A stretch of DNA of 47,898 nucleotides. Origin: a virus. How positions within the stretch are numbered: the first letter of the stretch is position 1; every line of letters starts with the position of its first letter. Positions 33,845-43,082 of this stretch are shown piece by piece. The notes below the pieces were generated by a model that did no database searches, was not told the DNA's origin, and was given only the letters and a program-made list of their open reading frames with translations. Position numbers and translations under genes: made by a program. The stretch lies in IMG/VR virus record IMGVR_UViG_3300033153_010864, positions 1 through 47,898 of that record. One strand, 5' to 3'.

Positions 33845-34409
33845 AATCCCCACTATCTTATCATATCCGGAAGTATTGAATTTAGATGATGTGCCAGAGA
33901 TAATGGGACGATTTGTGTACATAATCAAAAATTATGAACATAATGGTTTAGCAGTAGTTTTTAAGAGGGATAAAAATAGAATTGTTTATATGGCTATCGG
34001 TGATTGGGATGGAGATATTATTGATTTCGAGAAGGGTGATCATAAATTTTATTTAGCGGCTGTAGAATTTGCACAACAACATTCCGCAAATATCGTCGGA
34101 ATGATGCAAGTTCTAAACATCAGCCAATTAATGTTGTACCTATCAGTTGGAGAATGTAATATGAAATTAGTCGATCTGAGAGCATCGCTGAATAAATTTT
34201 ATGGACCTGGCATGGTTAGGGATTTATTTGGAAAGATCATTTCAACGCAAGATGTTGTGAAGACTATAGCATTGACTGATGATGTAATAAAAGCTATTAA
34301 AGAAGGAAAAGGATCTTATAAGGGTGACTTGATTTTGAAATGTAGTGCATTCAAGACAATTGTTAGGAATAAGAATTTGTTGCCATTATATGCAAAAATC
34401 ATACGATGA
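33789..34409 (+). CDS. hypothetical protein, 206 aa
   Basis: A 206-residue protein with a GGAGG ribosome site inside the previous gene. A disordered N-terminus (MANTQQSKQSEAISSG) is followed by an alpha/beta core (RFVYIIKNYEHNGLAVVFKRD, RIVYMAIGDWDGD). No conserved catalytic motif is clear. The stop shares four bases with the HNH gene start (ATGA). Confidence 0.6.
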   Translation: MANTQQSKQSEAISSGLSEIPTILSYPEVLNLDDVPEIMGRFVYIIKNYEHNGLAVVFKRDKNRIVYMAIGDWDGDIIDFEKGDHKFYLAAVEFAQQHSANIVGMMQVLNISQLMLYLSVGECNMKLVDLRASLNKFYGPGMVRDLFGKIISTQDVVKTIALTDDVIKAIKEGKGSYKGDLILKCSAFKTIVRNKNLLPLYAKIIR

Positions 34410-34969
34410 ATTGGGCATTAGAATTAAATAAGAATTGGGTAGCAATAACAGCAACTCCAACATTTCGGGCTATAGTACTAATGTTTAGGGGATCAGCAGT
34501 CGCTGTATGCACAGATACTTATGAGACATTTGATATAGACCAATGGATTGATAGGTCATGTACTAGGGAATTGCCAAATTCGGAAGTAATCCGCACAGTC
34601 AATCTAAGAATTGAAAAGCCAGAAATTATTCTGTTACGCACATATGGCGGCATTCCATGTGGCGAGATCAATTTCAATCGCAATAACTTATTTGCACGTG
34701 ATAAGAATAAATGTCAATATTGTGATAAAAAATTCTTATCTAGCAAATTGACTGTTGATCACGTATATCCAAGATCTAAGGGCGGAATCACATCGTTCGA
34801 GAATTGCGTAGCTTCATGTCATACATGTAATAACCGCAAAGCGGACCGTACATTGCGAGAATCTGGTATGAAGCTGATAAAGCGCCCAACTAAGCCGCGG
34901 TGGAACCCAATAATGGGATTCTTGCCAAGAGAGTATCCAGATAGTTGGAACACGTTCCTGAAAAAATAA
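34406..34969 (+). CDS. HNH endonuclease
   Basis: A 187-residue protein. CQYC (about 102-105) and CHTC are zinc ligands; DHVYPRSKGG followed by NCVASCHTCNNRKADRT is a standard HNH active site with His, Asn and His/Asn positions. The N-terminal 90 residues are a separate domain. Such phage enzymes are either mobile homing nucleases or packaging/repair enzymes. It is coupled to its upstream gene (ATGA), which argues for a resident role rather than recent insertion. Confidence 0.88.
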   Translation: MNWALELNKNWVAITATPTFRAIVLMFRGSAVAVCTDTYETFDIDQWIDRSCTRELPNSEVIRTVNLRIEKPEIILLRTYGGIPCGEINFNRNNLFARDKNKCQYCDKKFLSSKLTVDHVYPRSKGGITSFENCVASCHTCNNRKADRTLRESGMKLIKRPTKPRWNPIMGFLPREYPDSWNTFLKK

Positions 34970-34972
34970 ATC

Positions 34973-35164
34973 ATGAAACTTAACTGGTTATTCGAAGGCG
35001 TACTTGATTATAAACAACCTCCCGGGGTTTCCCATCCAGCTACCCCTCAGGGCGCACCATTACAAGGGTCTATGGCACAAGCGGTTTCTCAGGAAGTTGA
35101 AGAGAAGCCTGAATCTGAACCGTTTTGTAAGAAGAAGAAAAAAAAGAAGATTGCTCTTGAATAG
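34973..35164 (+). CDS. small protein with C-terminal poly-lysine
   Basis: A 63-residue protein with a Pro/Ala/Gly-rich middle (PPGVSHPATPQGAPLQG) and a run of seven lysines before IALE. The lysine run comes from an AAG/AAA tract, which is prone to slippage. Similar lysine tracts begin or end two other genes here. Function unknown. Confidence 0.5.
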   Translation: MKLNWLFEGVLDYKQPPGVSHPATPQGAPLQGSMAQAVSQEVEEKPESEPFCKKKKKKKIALE

Positions 35165-35176
35165 TATCTAAAGTAT

Positions 35177-35713
35177 ATGCTATTACTAACAGGTGGATTC
35201 CCATATTCAGGTAAAACTGAATTTTCCAAAACGTTATTAGATCTAATCGAGAATAAACTGTCACTACATATCGACCCTAAATCATATATCCCAAATGATA
35301 TAAAAGGTGATTTGAGTATCTGGCAGATTTCAGCATGGGAGCTTGGATATGAAAAAGCCGAAAATGCCATTAAAAGACTACCAAATAAAGTATTAGTAAT
35401 ATTCGATACTGCAGCATCCAAGTTGTCGATCATGGAACCAATGATCGAATTGGCTAAAGAACATGGACATGCATTCATTTATGTCCTAATACATGCCGAC
35501 CTTAATGATAGATTGCCCAGGACTACTAATCCCGACAAATTAAAAGAATTGGAACCACATTACGCCGGAAATCTAAAAGATACTATCCCGATTCTGAAAG
35601 ACAAATCAGATAAATTTGTATTAGTTAAAAATACTAGCGGGAATAATGGCTATAAAGCGATATATAATGGAGCAGAGAAGGTAACAAATTTCATCAAATC
35701 CATAAGAAGTTAA
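35177..35713 (+). CDS. P-loop kinase, polynucleotide-kinase-like
   Basis: A 178-residue protein with Walker A GGFPYSGKTEFS (6-17), a Walker B-like VLVIFDTAAS and an IHADLNDRLPRTT lid region. The AAA_33/zeta-toxin/Pnk kinase type fits in size. Likely phosphorylates a nucleotide, nucleic-acid end or small molecule; the substrate cannot be told. A partner phosphatase domain is absent. Sits between the HNH gene and the glycosyltransferase block. Confidence 0.7.
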   Translation: MLLLTGGFPYSGKTEFSKTLLDLIENKLSLHIDPKSYIPNDIKGDLSIWQISAWELGYEKAENAIKRLPNKVLVIFDTAASKLSIMEPMIELAKEHGHAFIYVLIHADLNDRLPRTTNPDKLKELEPHYAGNLKDTIPILKDKSDKFVLVKNTSGNNGYKAIYNGAEKVTNFIKSIRS

Positions 35714-35717
35714 CAAT

Positions 35718-37688
35718 ATGGCACATCGAATAGAATATCTAAATCCAAAACCACACGCTATACAAATAGCATCACGGGATAAGAAAATTATAAAAATCAA
35801 AGCCAATGAAAGGATAATATTGTCTGATTGGTATATGACTTACTGTCCTAAATATCTTAGGGTTGTAAGAATTATTGAAGAAAAACCACTAATAATACCC
35901 AAAAAAATAGAACCAAACCAATATATACCAGAGCGGCTACATAATCAACAAGGAATAAAAAAACAAAAGTTACAACAAAACAAATTAGCTAACAAGACCT
36001 CAAAACAATCTAAAATCGGTGGGCCAATAGCTCAAACCCCCACCAAATTAACAAGCAAAAGCAACATAGTAAGACGAAGATTAAGAGAACGCAAAAAGAA
36101 TCCCATAGTCGGCAGAACCGCAAGAGAATCTGGATCAAAATTATTTACTAAAGCGTGTCAGCAAAATAATTATCTAATTTCTAATAATATTGGGATTGGT
36201 ATTCTTAGCTTCAACAGGCTAGATTCGCTAAAAAGATTAGTAGGATCAATCAGAGAATATACTGATCTTAGAAAGACCACTGTATTCGTTAGCGATGAAT
36301 CTACTAATCCAGAAGTGGGAACCTGGCTCAAAAATCAGACTGATATAGTAGTATTAACTGGTCAAAACCGCATAGGCATTGCTGGAAATTCTAATAGGTT
36401 ATTAAAATGTCTTAGCAGATTTAAGCATTGTCTATTATTAAACGATGATGTAGAGGTATTACGCAAAGGCTGGGAAAAATGGTACGTCAGAGCCAGCAAA
36501 GAAACTGGTATCCATCATTTCTGTTATCATCAGACTGGAATATACGGTGCTAAGAGAAACGGAAAGATAACCAAATTTGTCCAATACAAAATAGAAACTA
36601 TCACAGATCGTCCACATGGCGCAGTTATGTTCTATACTAACGAATTGTTTAAAAAAATTGGCTATTTTGACGAAAAATTTGGCTATTATGGTATAGAGCA
36701 TGTTGACTGGTCAACCCGTGCAGGCAAGTCCGGATTACAAATGCCAGGATTTCATGATGTAATGGGATCCGAACGATATTTTGTAATCCATAAAGATAGA
36801 AGTGCAGTACCAAATAGGACTGTTAACCTATCCAAAGCACGAGAAGTATACAAAACTCTGAAATCCCTACCTGGTCGTTTATATATCAAACATTCTAAAA
36901 GAATAAAAATCCAATCGTTATCAGTAGTAATTCCAATAAGACAACAAGGCAGACAACAAGGTAGACAAAGAGCACTTGAAACTGTAACGAATGCTATTAG
37001 AGGACAATTATTTCCATATATTGAAATAATAGTTATAGAACAAGATGGTAAAAAAAACATTGATCTAGACTTCTTGGTACCATGTAAATATTTCCTTGCC
37101 AAGAACAAATATGACCATCAACCATTTACCAAAGCTATGGCATTCAATCTTGGAGTATCAAAAATTAGCCATAATAAAATAATATTACAGGATGCTGATA
37201 TAGTAGTTCCATCAAGATATGCCAAAAAAGTATTCAATTTATTAGATGTACATGAAGGGTTACATATAGGATCAAGAGTCTTATATATTTCAGAAGCTTC
37301 ATCTAATGAAATTACACGAAAAGAGACAATAAGTCAAGGAGATAAATGCGAAAGAGCAGTAGAATACTTCGAAGGCGGATCGCTAGCATGTACCAAAAAA
37401 ACTTATTATAAAATTGGTGGATTCAATGAAATTTTCGAAGGATATGGCGTTGAAGATTGCGACTTCTTCTGGAGATTAAAAGATTTTAGTCATTTCTATA
37501 ATATCCGTGCTGAAGATTTCGTCCATCTGTGGCATGGTAGAACAAAAGGATGGGAAATCCATCATAAGAAAAACAAAAGGATTGCATTGCAAATTATCAA
37601 GAGACAACGCCCATCAGCTTATGTCTCTTCACTAGTAGCTAAAATGAAGAAAATTTACCCGAACATTATCAAAGAATTGGGTATATAA
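35718..37688 (+). CDS. two-domain GT2-type glycosyltransferase
   Basis: A 656-residue protein. Residues 1-60 are a small beta domain, then a basic, low-complexity stretch to about 150. GT-A domain one (about 155-330) has IGILSFNRLDSLKRL, FVSDES, LLLNDDVEV and IEHVDW. GT-A domain two (about 390-600) has LSVVIPIR, IIVIEQD, LQDADIVV and GGFNEIFEGYGVEDCDFFWR, the latter like the galactosyltransferase C-terminal region. Both have DxD-type motifs. Possibly glycosylates phage DNA, virion protein or host surface. A 12-base repeat gives RQQGRQQGRQR near 398. Confidence 0.85.
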   Translation: MAHRIEYLNPKPHAIQIASRDKKIIKIKANERIILSDWYMTYCPKYLRVVRIIEEKPLIIPKKIEPNQYIPERLHNQQGIKKQKLQQNKLANKTSKQSKIGGPIAQTPTKLTSKSNIVRRRLRERKKNPIVGRTARESGSKLFTKACQQNNYLISNNIGIGILSFNRLDSLKRLVGSIREYTDLRKTTVFVSDESTNPEVGTWLKNQTDIVVLTGQNRIGIAGNSNRLLKCLSRFKHCLLLNDDVEVLRKGWEKWYVRASKETGIHHFCYHQTGIYGAKRNGKITKFVQYKIETITDRPHGAVMFYTNELFKKIGYFDEKFGYYGIEHVDWSTRAGKSGLQMPGFHDVMGSERYFVIHKDRSAVPNRTVNLSKAREVYKTLKSLPGRLYIKHSKRIKIQSLSVVIPIRQQGRQQGRQRALETVTNAIRGQLFPYIEIIVIEQDGKKNIDLDFLVPCKYFLAKNKYDHQPFTKAMAFNLGVSKISHNKIILQDADIVVPSRYAKKVFNLLDVHEGLHIGSRVLYISEASSNEITRKETISQGDKCERAVEYFEGGSLACTKKTYYKIGGFNEIFEGYGVEDCDFFWRLKDFSHFYNIRAEDFVHLWHGRTKGWEIHHKKNKRIALQIIKRQRPSAYVSSLVAKMKKIYPNIIKELGI

Positions 37689-38719
37689 TGGGATTAAGAG
37701 TCCTATGCTGTAATCCAAACGGTGGAGCTTTTTTCTACATAACCAAAGGATGGGAAAACGCTTTCCGCTCCCTAGGTCATAAATTTCAAAGATGGAAAGG
37801 TGACGAAGAACATCTACATAAATATCGGCCACATTTATATTTAGGATGCTCTGGATGGCGCCAGAATCTCCCGCAATGGGCACGTAATAAATTCGGCACC
37901 AAAGTCGGCATTCATATCAATCCATGGGGCACAACAATACTACGAGCGCTCCCTGGAGAACCAAATATCAATGAATCTGAAGATGCTAAGAAATGGACTA
38001 TATCTCAGAATCCTGATTTCGCATACTGCTATGGTGGATCACACGACATAACACATATATGGAATCACTGGACAGACAAAGCTGGTATACCAGTAGTTCC
38101 AATGCCAACTGGCGGAGATGCTGTAGCTCATACTGTTATGAATCCGCATCCATCATATCTGTGTGATGTAGGATTTATAGGTGGACGATGGCCATATAAG
38201 AGTATAAACTTAAATAAATATCTTGTCCCGGTACTAAACAACACTAATTCGATAATATATGGTTGGGGCGGATGGCAAGGCCATAAAAGTTATTGCGGAC
38301 CCATTAAAAATAATAAAGTAAATTTATTATTTTCATCTGCTAAGGTATGTCCAGCAGTGGTAGAACCTCATACTGCCAGATATGGCATAGATATACCGGA
38401 GCGAATGTTTAAAATACCATTAGGTGGTGGTTTCGTAGTATGTGATCCAGTTAAGAATCTTAATAAACACGTACCATTAGAAACATTTCCGATGGCTAAT
38501 AACTCAAAACATTACGGAGAATTAATTTCATATTATTTAAAAAATTCTAAAGATAGATTGAATTTGAAACAACAACAGAGACTAGAAATATTAAAGAATC
38601 ATACTTATTTCTCTAGAATACAGGGTTTCTTAAATGTTATTGAGCGTCGTGATTTATCTGCTAAGGCACAAAAGAGAGTAGAGTTGTTAGTCAATGAAGT
38701 GGTACGGGGAAAAGATTAA
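37688..38719 (+). CDS. GT-B glycosyltransferase, CgeB/spore-maturation-like
   Basis: A 343-residue protein. The N-terminal half (LRVLCCNPNGGAFF, KGWENAFRSLGHKF, YRPHLYLGC) is a Rossmann-like domain. The C-terminal half has SSAKVCPAVVEPHTARYGIDIPERMFKIPLGGGFVVCD, as in glycosyltransferase 1-type domains of CgeB proteins (recalled). It shares its first base with the stop of the preceding GT gene. Likely acts in the same sugar transfer route as its neighbours. Confidence 0.72.
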   Translation: MGLRVLCCNPNGGAFFYITKGWENAFRSLGHKFQRWKGDEEHLHKYRPHLYLGCSGWRQNLPQWARNKFGTKVGIHINPWGTTILRALPGEPNINESEDAKKWTISQNPDFAYCYGGSHDITHIWNHWTDKAGIPVVPMPTGGDAVAHTVMNPHPSYLCDVGFIGGRWPYKSINLNKYLVPVLNNTNSIIYGWGGWQGHKSYCGPIKNNKVNLLFSSAKVCPAVVEPHTARYGIDIPERMFKIPLGGGFVVCDPVKNLNKHVPLETFPMANNSKHYGELISYYLKNSKDRLNLKQQQRLEILKNHTYFSRIQGFLNVIERRDLSAKAQKRVELLVNEVVRGKD

Positions 38720-38927
38720 TATTGATGACAGGTCTTTTACTATTATTGGAACATTAGAAGATTCTGTTGTCAGAATTACAGTTAATGATAAGGTATTCTT
38801 TGAAAAGCCTATCAACATGTGGGCCTATCAAGAGATATTAGCCGAGGACGTATTGAGAAGATACGAAGGTAAGGTTAGGAAAATCGAACAGAAGATACCT
38901 GATTGGATTAAATCTGGTAAGATCTGA
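38694..38927 (+). CDS. hypothetical protein, 77 aa
   Basis: A 77-residue protein nested between two glycosyltransferases, overlapping the first by 26 bases and the second by one base (TGATG). Strand-rich first half (FTIIGTLEDSVVRITVNDKVFF), helical second half. Possibly an accessory of the sugar genes; unknown. Confidence 0.55.
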   Translation: MKWYGEKINIDDRSFTIIGTLEDSVVRITVNDKVFFEKPINMWAYQEILAEDVLRRYEGKVRKIEQKIPDWIKSGKI

Positions 38928-39787
38928 TGGATCTAGGTATTCCACCATGGTGCATGCCATTTATAGCAGTATGCTACGCCGGATTAGGCGATGTTTTTAT
39001 GATGTCGTTCATCTTGAGACATCTGAAGATGAAATGTCCAGACTCATGGACCATTTTAATCACAAAGCCAACATATCGCGGTCTATTCGCTAATGGACAA
39101 CATTCTATAGATGAAGTAATCTTTGAGCAGCCACATATCGATAAGATCAAACTATTGAGGCAATTGCAAGAATATGCTGGCGATAAAGTATATTATTATG
39201 ATTTATTCCATGATAGACCGGATCTGGCACCATGGCCAGGAGCTGTGTGGAAAGGCCATGCTATATTCGATAGATATAAAAATGCCATGCCTGATCCAGA
39301 TTTAAGCGATCTACATACAAGAAATCATGTTCCATTGGCTATAGAGAATGAAGAGGCAAACAAGAAAGCAAGAGAAAAATTTCCTAAAAATCGTAAGAGA
39401 ATTGTAATTGAATATATGCCTGTTAGTTTTTATTCGCCACTGACGCATATTCAATGGGAGATAATTATGAGAAGGTTGAATGACGCTGGATATGAATGTT
39501 TATGGATAGCTGGTAAAGATGCACCGCCATTCTCGGTAGGAGTTGATGGTAGAGGAATACCATTTGACATATCACGGTCTATTATTGCACAATCCGACGG
39601 ATTCGTTGGGATCGGATCCGGTTTGACTTGTTTAGCCTGTACAATACCAAAAGTAAATAAGATAGAACTTCAGAACAATGGAATTTATTGTTGGAAAACG
39701 GTATGTCCTAATTCTAAGAACCATCATATTATTGATCCAAGAGGTAATAATTTAGCCGAAAGGATTCTAGGAAAGCTAAGGGAGTAA
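38927..39787 (+). CDS. GT9/heptosyltransferase-like protein
   Basis: A 286-residue GT-B protein. AGLGDVFMMSFILRHLK near residue 18 is the GDxxxxxPxxxxL-like start of ADP-heptose transferases. RIVIEYMPVSFYSP (about 164-177), YECLWIAGKD and SDGFVGIGSGLTCLACT match the second Rossmann domain, where the SGxTxLA step binds the sugar nucleotide. Heptosyltransferases build lipopolysaccharide cores, so a host-surface target is possible. Third glycosyltransferase in the 35718-39787 cassette. Confidence 0.7.
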   Translation: MDLGIPPWCMPFIAVCYAGLGDVFMMSFILRHLKMKCPDSWTILITKPTYRGLFANGQHSIDEVIFEQPHIDKIKLLRQLQEYAGDKVYYYDLFHDRPDLAPWPGAVWKGHAIFDRYKNAMPDPDLSDLHTRNHVPLAIENEEANKKAREKFPKNRKRIVIEYMPVSFYSPLTHIQWEIIMRRLNDAGYECLWIAGKDAPPFSVGVDGRGIPFDISRSIIAQSDGFVGIGSGLTCLACTIPKVNKIELQNNGIYCWKTVCPNSKNHHIIDPRGNNLAERILGKLRE

Positions 39788-39789
39788 CA

Positions 39790-40467
39790 ATGAACGCCAC
39801 AATCGAAAAGACAAAAAATACAATGTTATCACAAAAAACACAGAAATGGTGTAGACGAATTGCTAGCATCGCAGCCAAAAGAGCTTTTAGAGTGAAGATG
39901 TGGCAACGTATAGCTGACAAATTTGATCCAGAACAGATTGATTTTTACTTATTACCTAAGATCTACCATAGGAAACGAATAAGTCATACGAATTGTGGAA
40001 ACAAAATTTTCTTGTTACCAGAATTTTTCGATGAAAAAGGCAATATACGCAAAAAATTGCCCAAAGAATTGCGTGAGGAGCTGAAAGCTGCAATCTTCAA
40101 GGAAGTCGTGCATTTTGCAGTCAAGAGATCAAATACTGAGTTCTATAAAATAATGTTAAGGTGCACTTGGAAAGGCACCAGAGTTGACGGTGCTTTAAAT
40201 TCTGAAACAGAAGCTAGGAAAATCCTAGACGAGAAAAAGAAGGCTAAGAAAATCAGACATAAACCTCTAACAGAAATACCTACTGGCATTACTGAAGATA
40301 TAGAAATGCTCGATCTTAGATCTGGCCAGAAGGTTCTGGTCAAGGATGCACAAATTTTTCTCACCGACAAAGGCTCAATTAAGATAGCTCGTGGAGTATA
40401 CGAAGGACGAAATTTGAGAGCCATGCTGTCAGGCGGGAAAGCCCTGCGAGAGAAATTAGGGCTATAA
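39790..40467 (+). CDS. hypothetical basic protein, 225 aa
   Basis: A 225-residue protein preceded by AAGGGAG. Strongly basic helical N-terminus (WCRRIASIAAKRAFRVKMWQR), a middle with KKLPKELREELKAAIFKE, and a C-terminal segment (SIKIARGVYEGRNLRAMLSGG). No known motif. Could bind nucleic acid or the virion DNA; unknown. Confidence 0.6.
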   Translation: MNATIEKTKNTMLSQKTQKWCRRIASIAAKRAFRVKMWQRIADKFDPEQIDFYLLPKIYHRKRISHTNCGNKIFLLPEFFDEKGNIRKKLPKELREELKAAIFKEVVHFAVKRSNTEFYKIMLRCTWKGTRVDGALNSETEARKILDEKKKAKKIRHKPLTEIPTGITEDIEMLDLRSGQKVLVKDAQIFLTDKGSIKIARGVYEGRNLRAMLSGGKALREKLGL

Positions 40468-40494
40468 TAGTAATTGTTGCTGTATTTAATAAAT

Positions 40495-40914
40495 ATGGCG
40501 AAGAAGAAGAAAAAGAAAAAGAAAAAACCCAACATAACAACTATTAAATGTGTTGATTGTGGTATTAATCGCAAAGTCGGCAACGCACAATCTCATTTAA
40601 TCGTTAGATGCATTGAATGCCAAAAAGAAATGGTTCGTAAAAGAAATCGCGAAGGCTATCGTCGTCGTAAAGGATTACCATTGGATTATGACCCAGATAA
40701 GGTTAAGAAAGAAAAAAAGACCGGGAGAACCAAAAAGAAAGACAAGAGCAGATGGCTCTCCCAACCAGGATCAGAGCCTGAGCTTGATCCTGTGCCTAAA
40801 GAATTAATACCAGAATTAACACCAGAAGAAAAAATAGCGCTTGACAAACGCAGAGCTGGTATTATCAAATTGCTTGATTTATTGGATAGTGATTATGTTA
40901 TAGATGATTGGTAA
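40495..40914 (+). CDS. zinc-knuckle protein with N-terminal poly-lysine
   Basis: A protein of about 139 residues. ATG 40495 gives MAKKKKKKKKK, a lysine run coded by AAG/AAA repeats. Then CVDCG and CIECQ knuckles about 23 residues apart form a zinc site in a basic region (RKRNREGYRRRKG). The C-terminal half is a helical acidic domain. Could bind nucleic acid. A start seven codons upstream is also open. Its end overlaps the convergent Nudix gene by 17 bases. Confidence 0.65.
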   Translation: MAKKKKKKKKKPNITTIKCVDCGINRKVGNAQSHLIVRCIECQKEMVRKRNREGYRRRKGLPLDYDPDKVKKEKKTGRTKKKDKSRWLSQPGSEPELDPVPKELIPELTPEEKIALDKRRAGIIKLLDLLDSDYVIDDW

Positions 40915-41302
40915 TGCGTTGTAACGTTCTTCTGGCCGGGTAGAATAGATTGCCTAATTCTAAAGCTTTATCTATTGGAAACCAATTCAATTTGGTAAAT
41001 TCGTGGTTAGGTTTCATTCTGCCGCCAACATGTTTGCAGATAATCAATGACACATATGATTTTTCTTTGCTTGCAAAAGCCGATCTAATAGCATAAGCTC
41101 TAAGACCAGTCTCTTCTTTAAATTCTCTCTCCGCTGCTCGCTCAGGAGATTCGTCCGCTTTTATACCACCAGCAGGAAAGCACCACTTACCATTTCTATC
41201 ATCTTTTGCTGTCGAAATACCAAGCAATATTCTATCTTTATCGTCAAAACATACTGCACAAGCAGATTTAAATTTAGTTTCATGTATCTCGAATAATTTC
41301 AT
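40898..41302 (-). CDS. Nudix hydrolase
   Basis: A 134-residue protein. The complete Nudix box GX5EX7REUXEEXGU is present, from GGIKADE to REFKEETGL, with all metal-binding glutamates. Nudix enzymes cleave nucleoside diphosphates linked to another moiety, for example oxidised dNTPs, NADH or capped RNA. A nucleotide-pool or RNA-end role in infection is plausible but the substrate is not readable. Convergent with the zinc-knuckle gene. Confidence 0.93.
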   Translation of the reverse strand: MKLFEIHETKFKSACAVCFDDKDRILLGISTAKDDRNGKWCFPAGGIKADESPERAAEREFKEETGLRAYAIRSAFASKEKSYVSLIICKHVGGRMKPNHEFTKLNWFPIDKALELGNLFYPARRTLQRITNHL

Positions 41303-41326
41303 ATTATAGAAAAAGTCTAGCTATGT

Positions 41327-42952
41327 TTAACTCTCATAAGTTAAACATAGGAATTCTGCATTGCCAATTAAAGTGTTCCCAGCAGAAAGTGCTGTCTCTC
41401 GAGTTACCTTTATGCGAGATGGGTCTCCAGCAGCAATCAAATCCATATCTATTTTAGTGAATGTAATAAGCGTTACGTTTATTATTCCACTAACAAGATG
41501 AGTAGTAGTCGTCTCGGAACGTGCTGCAGCAAACGAATCAGAATCAATATTTAATGAATTAGAATTCATTCGTTCCCATGCAACCTCCCAAACCACATCC
41601 CCAATTATGGCAATAGCTGTCCAATATATTTTAATAGTTAATGTGCCATCATCATAATTTGGATTCATGACTCCTTCAAACAAAATAGATTTATTGACTG
41701 AGTCGTCAAAATTAAGAATCCCATGGTTATTTCGTGTATTAAAAGTAGCAGGATTCGCTAATGTGGCAATGCCTTGTGATGCAGTAAACCACCCATGGGC
41801 TTTGCTGCTTTCAACATTTGCTTCATAGCCACCAGTCAACGTTCCGGATGACCCAATGTTCATCGTGATATTAATTATTTTTATATCGCCATTATGTTCT
41901 TCTGAACCAGCATCACGACGCGCTACCTTAAAAGCGATAACAGCGCCGACACACAATTGAGACGGCCTAATAGATCTAATTACAACTGATCTATGTGGTT
42001 GAGTGTCATCATCTGGGTAGATAATTTGTAAATCAGACGCAATAGTCTCAATATATCCATTAATTACATGAGCAATTTCGCCACTAGAATCTAATAGAAC
42101 AGCATTATCAGATTCAGCACTACTCATCGAATAATTTACTCTAAACTGAGCATCAGAAGTACCATCCCAATTGTCTGGAACAACAAAAAACACTTTTTGT
42201 TCGGTATCTATTGATGAAGGAAAATCAATAGTATTAAATTCTCCTAAAATCCCATCTGTCGGTGCTGGTTCATCAGTATCATGGAAACTGCAATTAAATT
42301 GTGATACTACTCTGGACGCTACCTGGCCTGTATAGCGATAAGAAAATGATATAGTTTGCCAATCTCCTTTATGGCCGTCTCCAGTTAGTGTTGCATCACG
42401 CACTAAATTTATAACTATGCCATCGCCACGCTTAAACGTACCATTAGATATAGAAAATAGCACATCTCGCGCAATTAGAGTATCTAATCCAGGGCCAGTT
42501 CCTGTACTACCGCCAGGGTCAAACTCAACTGATATAGCACCAGTTGTAGAAACCAAAGCGCCATTAATATCTGCAATTTGTATTTCAACTTCTAGTTGTA
42601 TAATCTCGCCTGGATCATCAGCAGACATTTTATACACTACAAGTAATTCAATATCCCCATTATCATAATCATCTGGTATAAAAAATTCTAATTTTTGTCC
42701 TCTACGTTCACCAGCCGGATGTGAATTTACTACAAATTCTCCAAAATCAATTTCATTCGGAAGATTCACATCATCAATTTTTGTAGCCAATTGAATATGA
42801 TATGATATTGGGCCTGTTGGTATACCAGTTCCATTGCCACCAGTTGAAAGTTCGAATGATGGGAAAGCCGGGCCGGCTGTCAATACTTCGCCCTGGACAG
42901 TACCAAATGGCTGTTGCATTTGATCCGGTCTTGGTCCTCTTTGAGATGGCAT
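41327..42952 (-). CDS. virion protein with three beta-domain repeats
   Basis: A 541-residue protein beginning MPSQRGPRPDQM, with the same GPRPxQ-type opening as the virion genes at 2375-5525. Three similar domains follow: FFIPDDYDNGDIELLVVYKM (about 79-98), VFFVVPDNWDGTSDAQFRVNYSM (about 245-267) and GVMNPNYDDGTLTIKIYWTA, each preceded by a GEFxxxxF-type strand and followed by a long strand. Beta-rich repeats of this type suit a virion surface or tail protein. Distinct from the 2375-5525 family in the rest of the chain. Confidence 0.75.
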   Translation of the reverse strand: MPSQRGPRPDQMQQPFGTVQGEVLTAGPAFPSFELSTGGNGTGIPTGPISYHIQLATKIDDVNLPNEIDFGEFVVNSHPAGERRGQKLEFFIPDDYDNGDIELLVVYKMSADDPGEIIQLEVEIQIADINGALVSTTGAISVEFDPGGSTGTGPGLDTLIARDVLFSISNGTFKRGDGIVINLVRDATLTGDGHKGDWQTISFSYRYTGQVASRVVSQFNCSFHDTDEPAPTDGILGEFNTIDFPSSIDTEQKVFFVVPDNWDGTSDAQFRVNYSMSSAESDNAVLLDSSGEIAHVINGYIETIASDLQIIYPDDDTQPHRSVVIRSIRPSQLCVGAVIAFKVARRDAGSEEHNGDIKIINITMNIGSSGTLTGGYEANVESSKAHGWFTASQGIATLANPATFNTRNNHGILNFDDSVNKSILFEGVMNPNYDDGTLTIKIYWTAIAIIGDVVWEVAWERMNSNSLNIDSDSFAAARSETTTTHLVSGIINVTLITFTKIDMDLIAAGDPSRIKVTRETALSAGNTLIGNAEFLCLTYES

Positions 42953-42962
42953 TATGCTTGCC

Positions 42963-43058
42963 TCACGAATAGTCTACTACATTTATTTTTGGATCTATGA
43001 ACTTGATGCATTTATTACAAACTCCATTAAAATCAATCACATCGCCACCACACAACAT
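42963..43058 (-). CDS. zinc-knuckle peptide or readthrough extension
   Basis: A short frame from ATG 43058 encodes 31 residues with CGG and CNKC. The same frame is open back to the TGA that ends the 43083 gene and there adds CHGDCRYM, so a fuller zinc site (CHGDC, CGG and CNKC) exists only if translation enters upstream. Possible routes are readthrough of that TGA (next base C, a leaky context) or a CTG start. Alternatively only the short peptide is made. Conserved cysteine spacing is the reason for listing it. Confidence 0.4.
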   Translation of the reverse strand: MLCGGDVIDFNGVCNKCIKFIDPKINVVDYS

Positions 43059-43082
43059 ATATCTACAATCCCCGTGACACAG

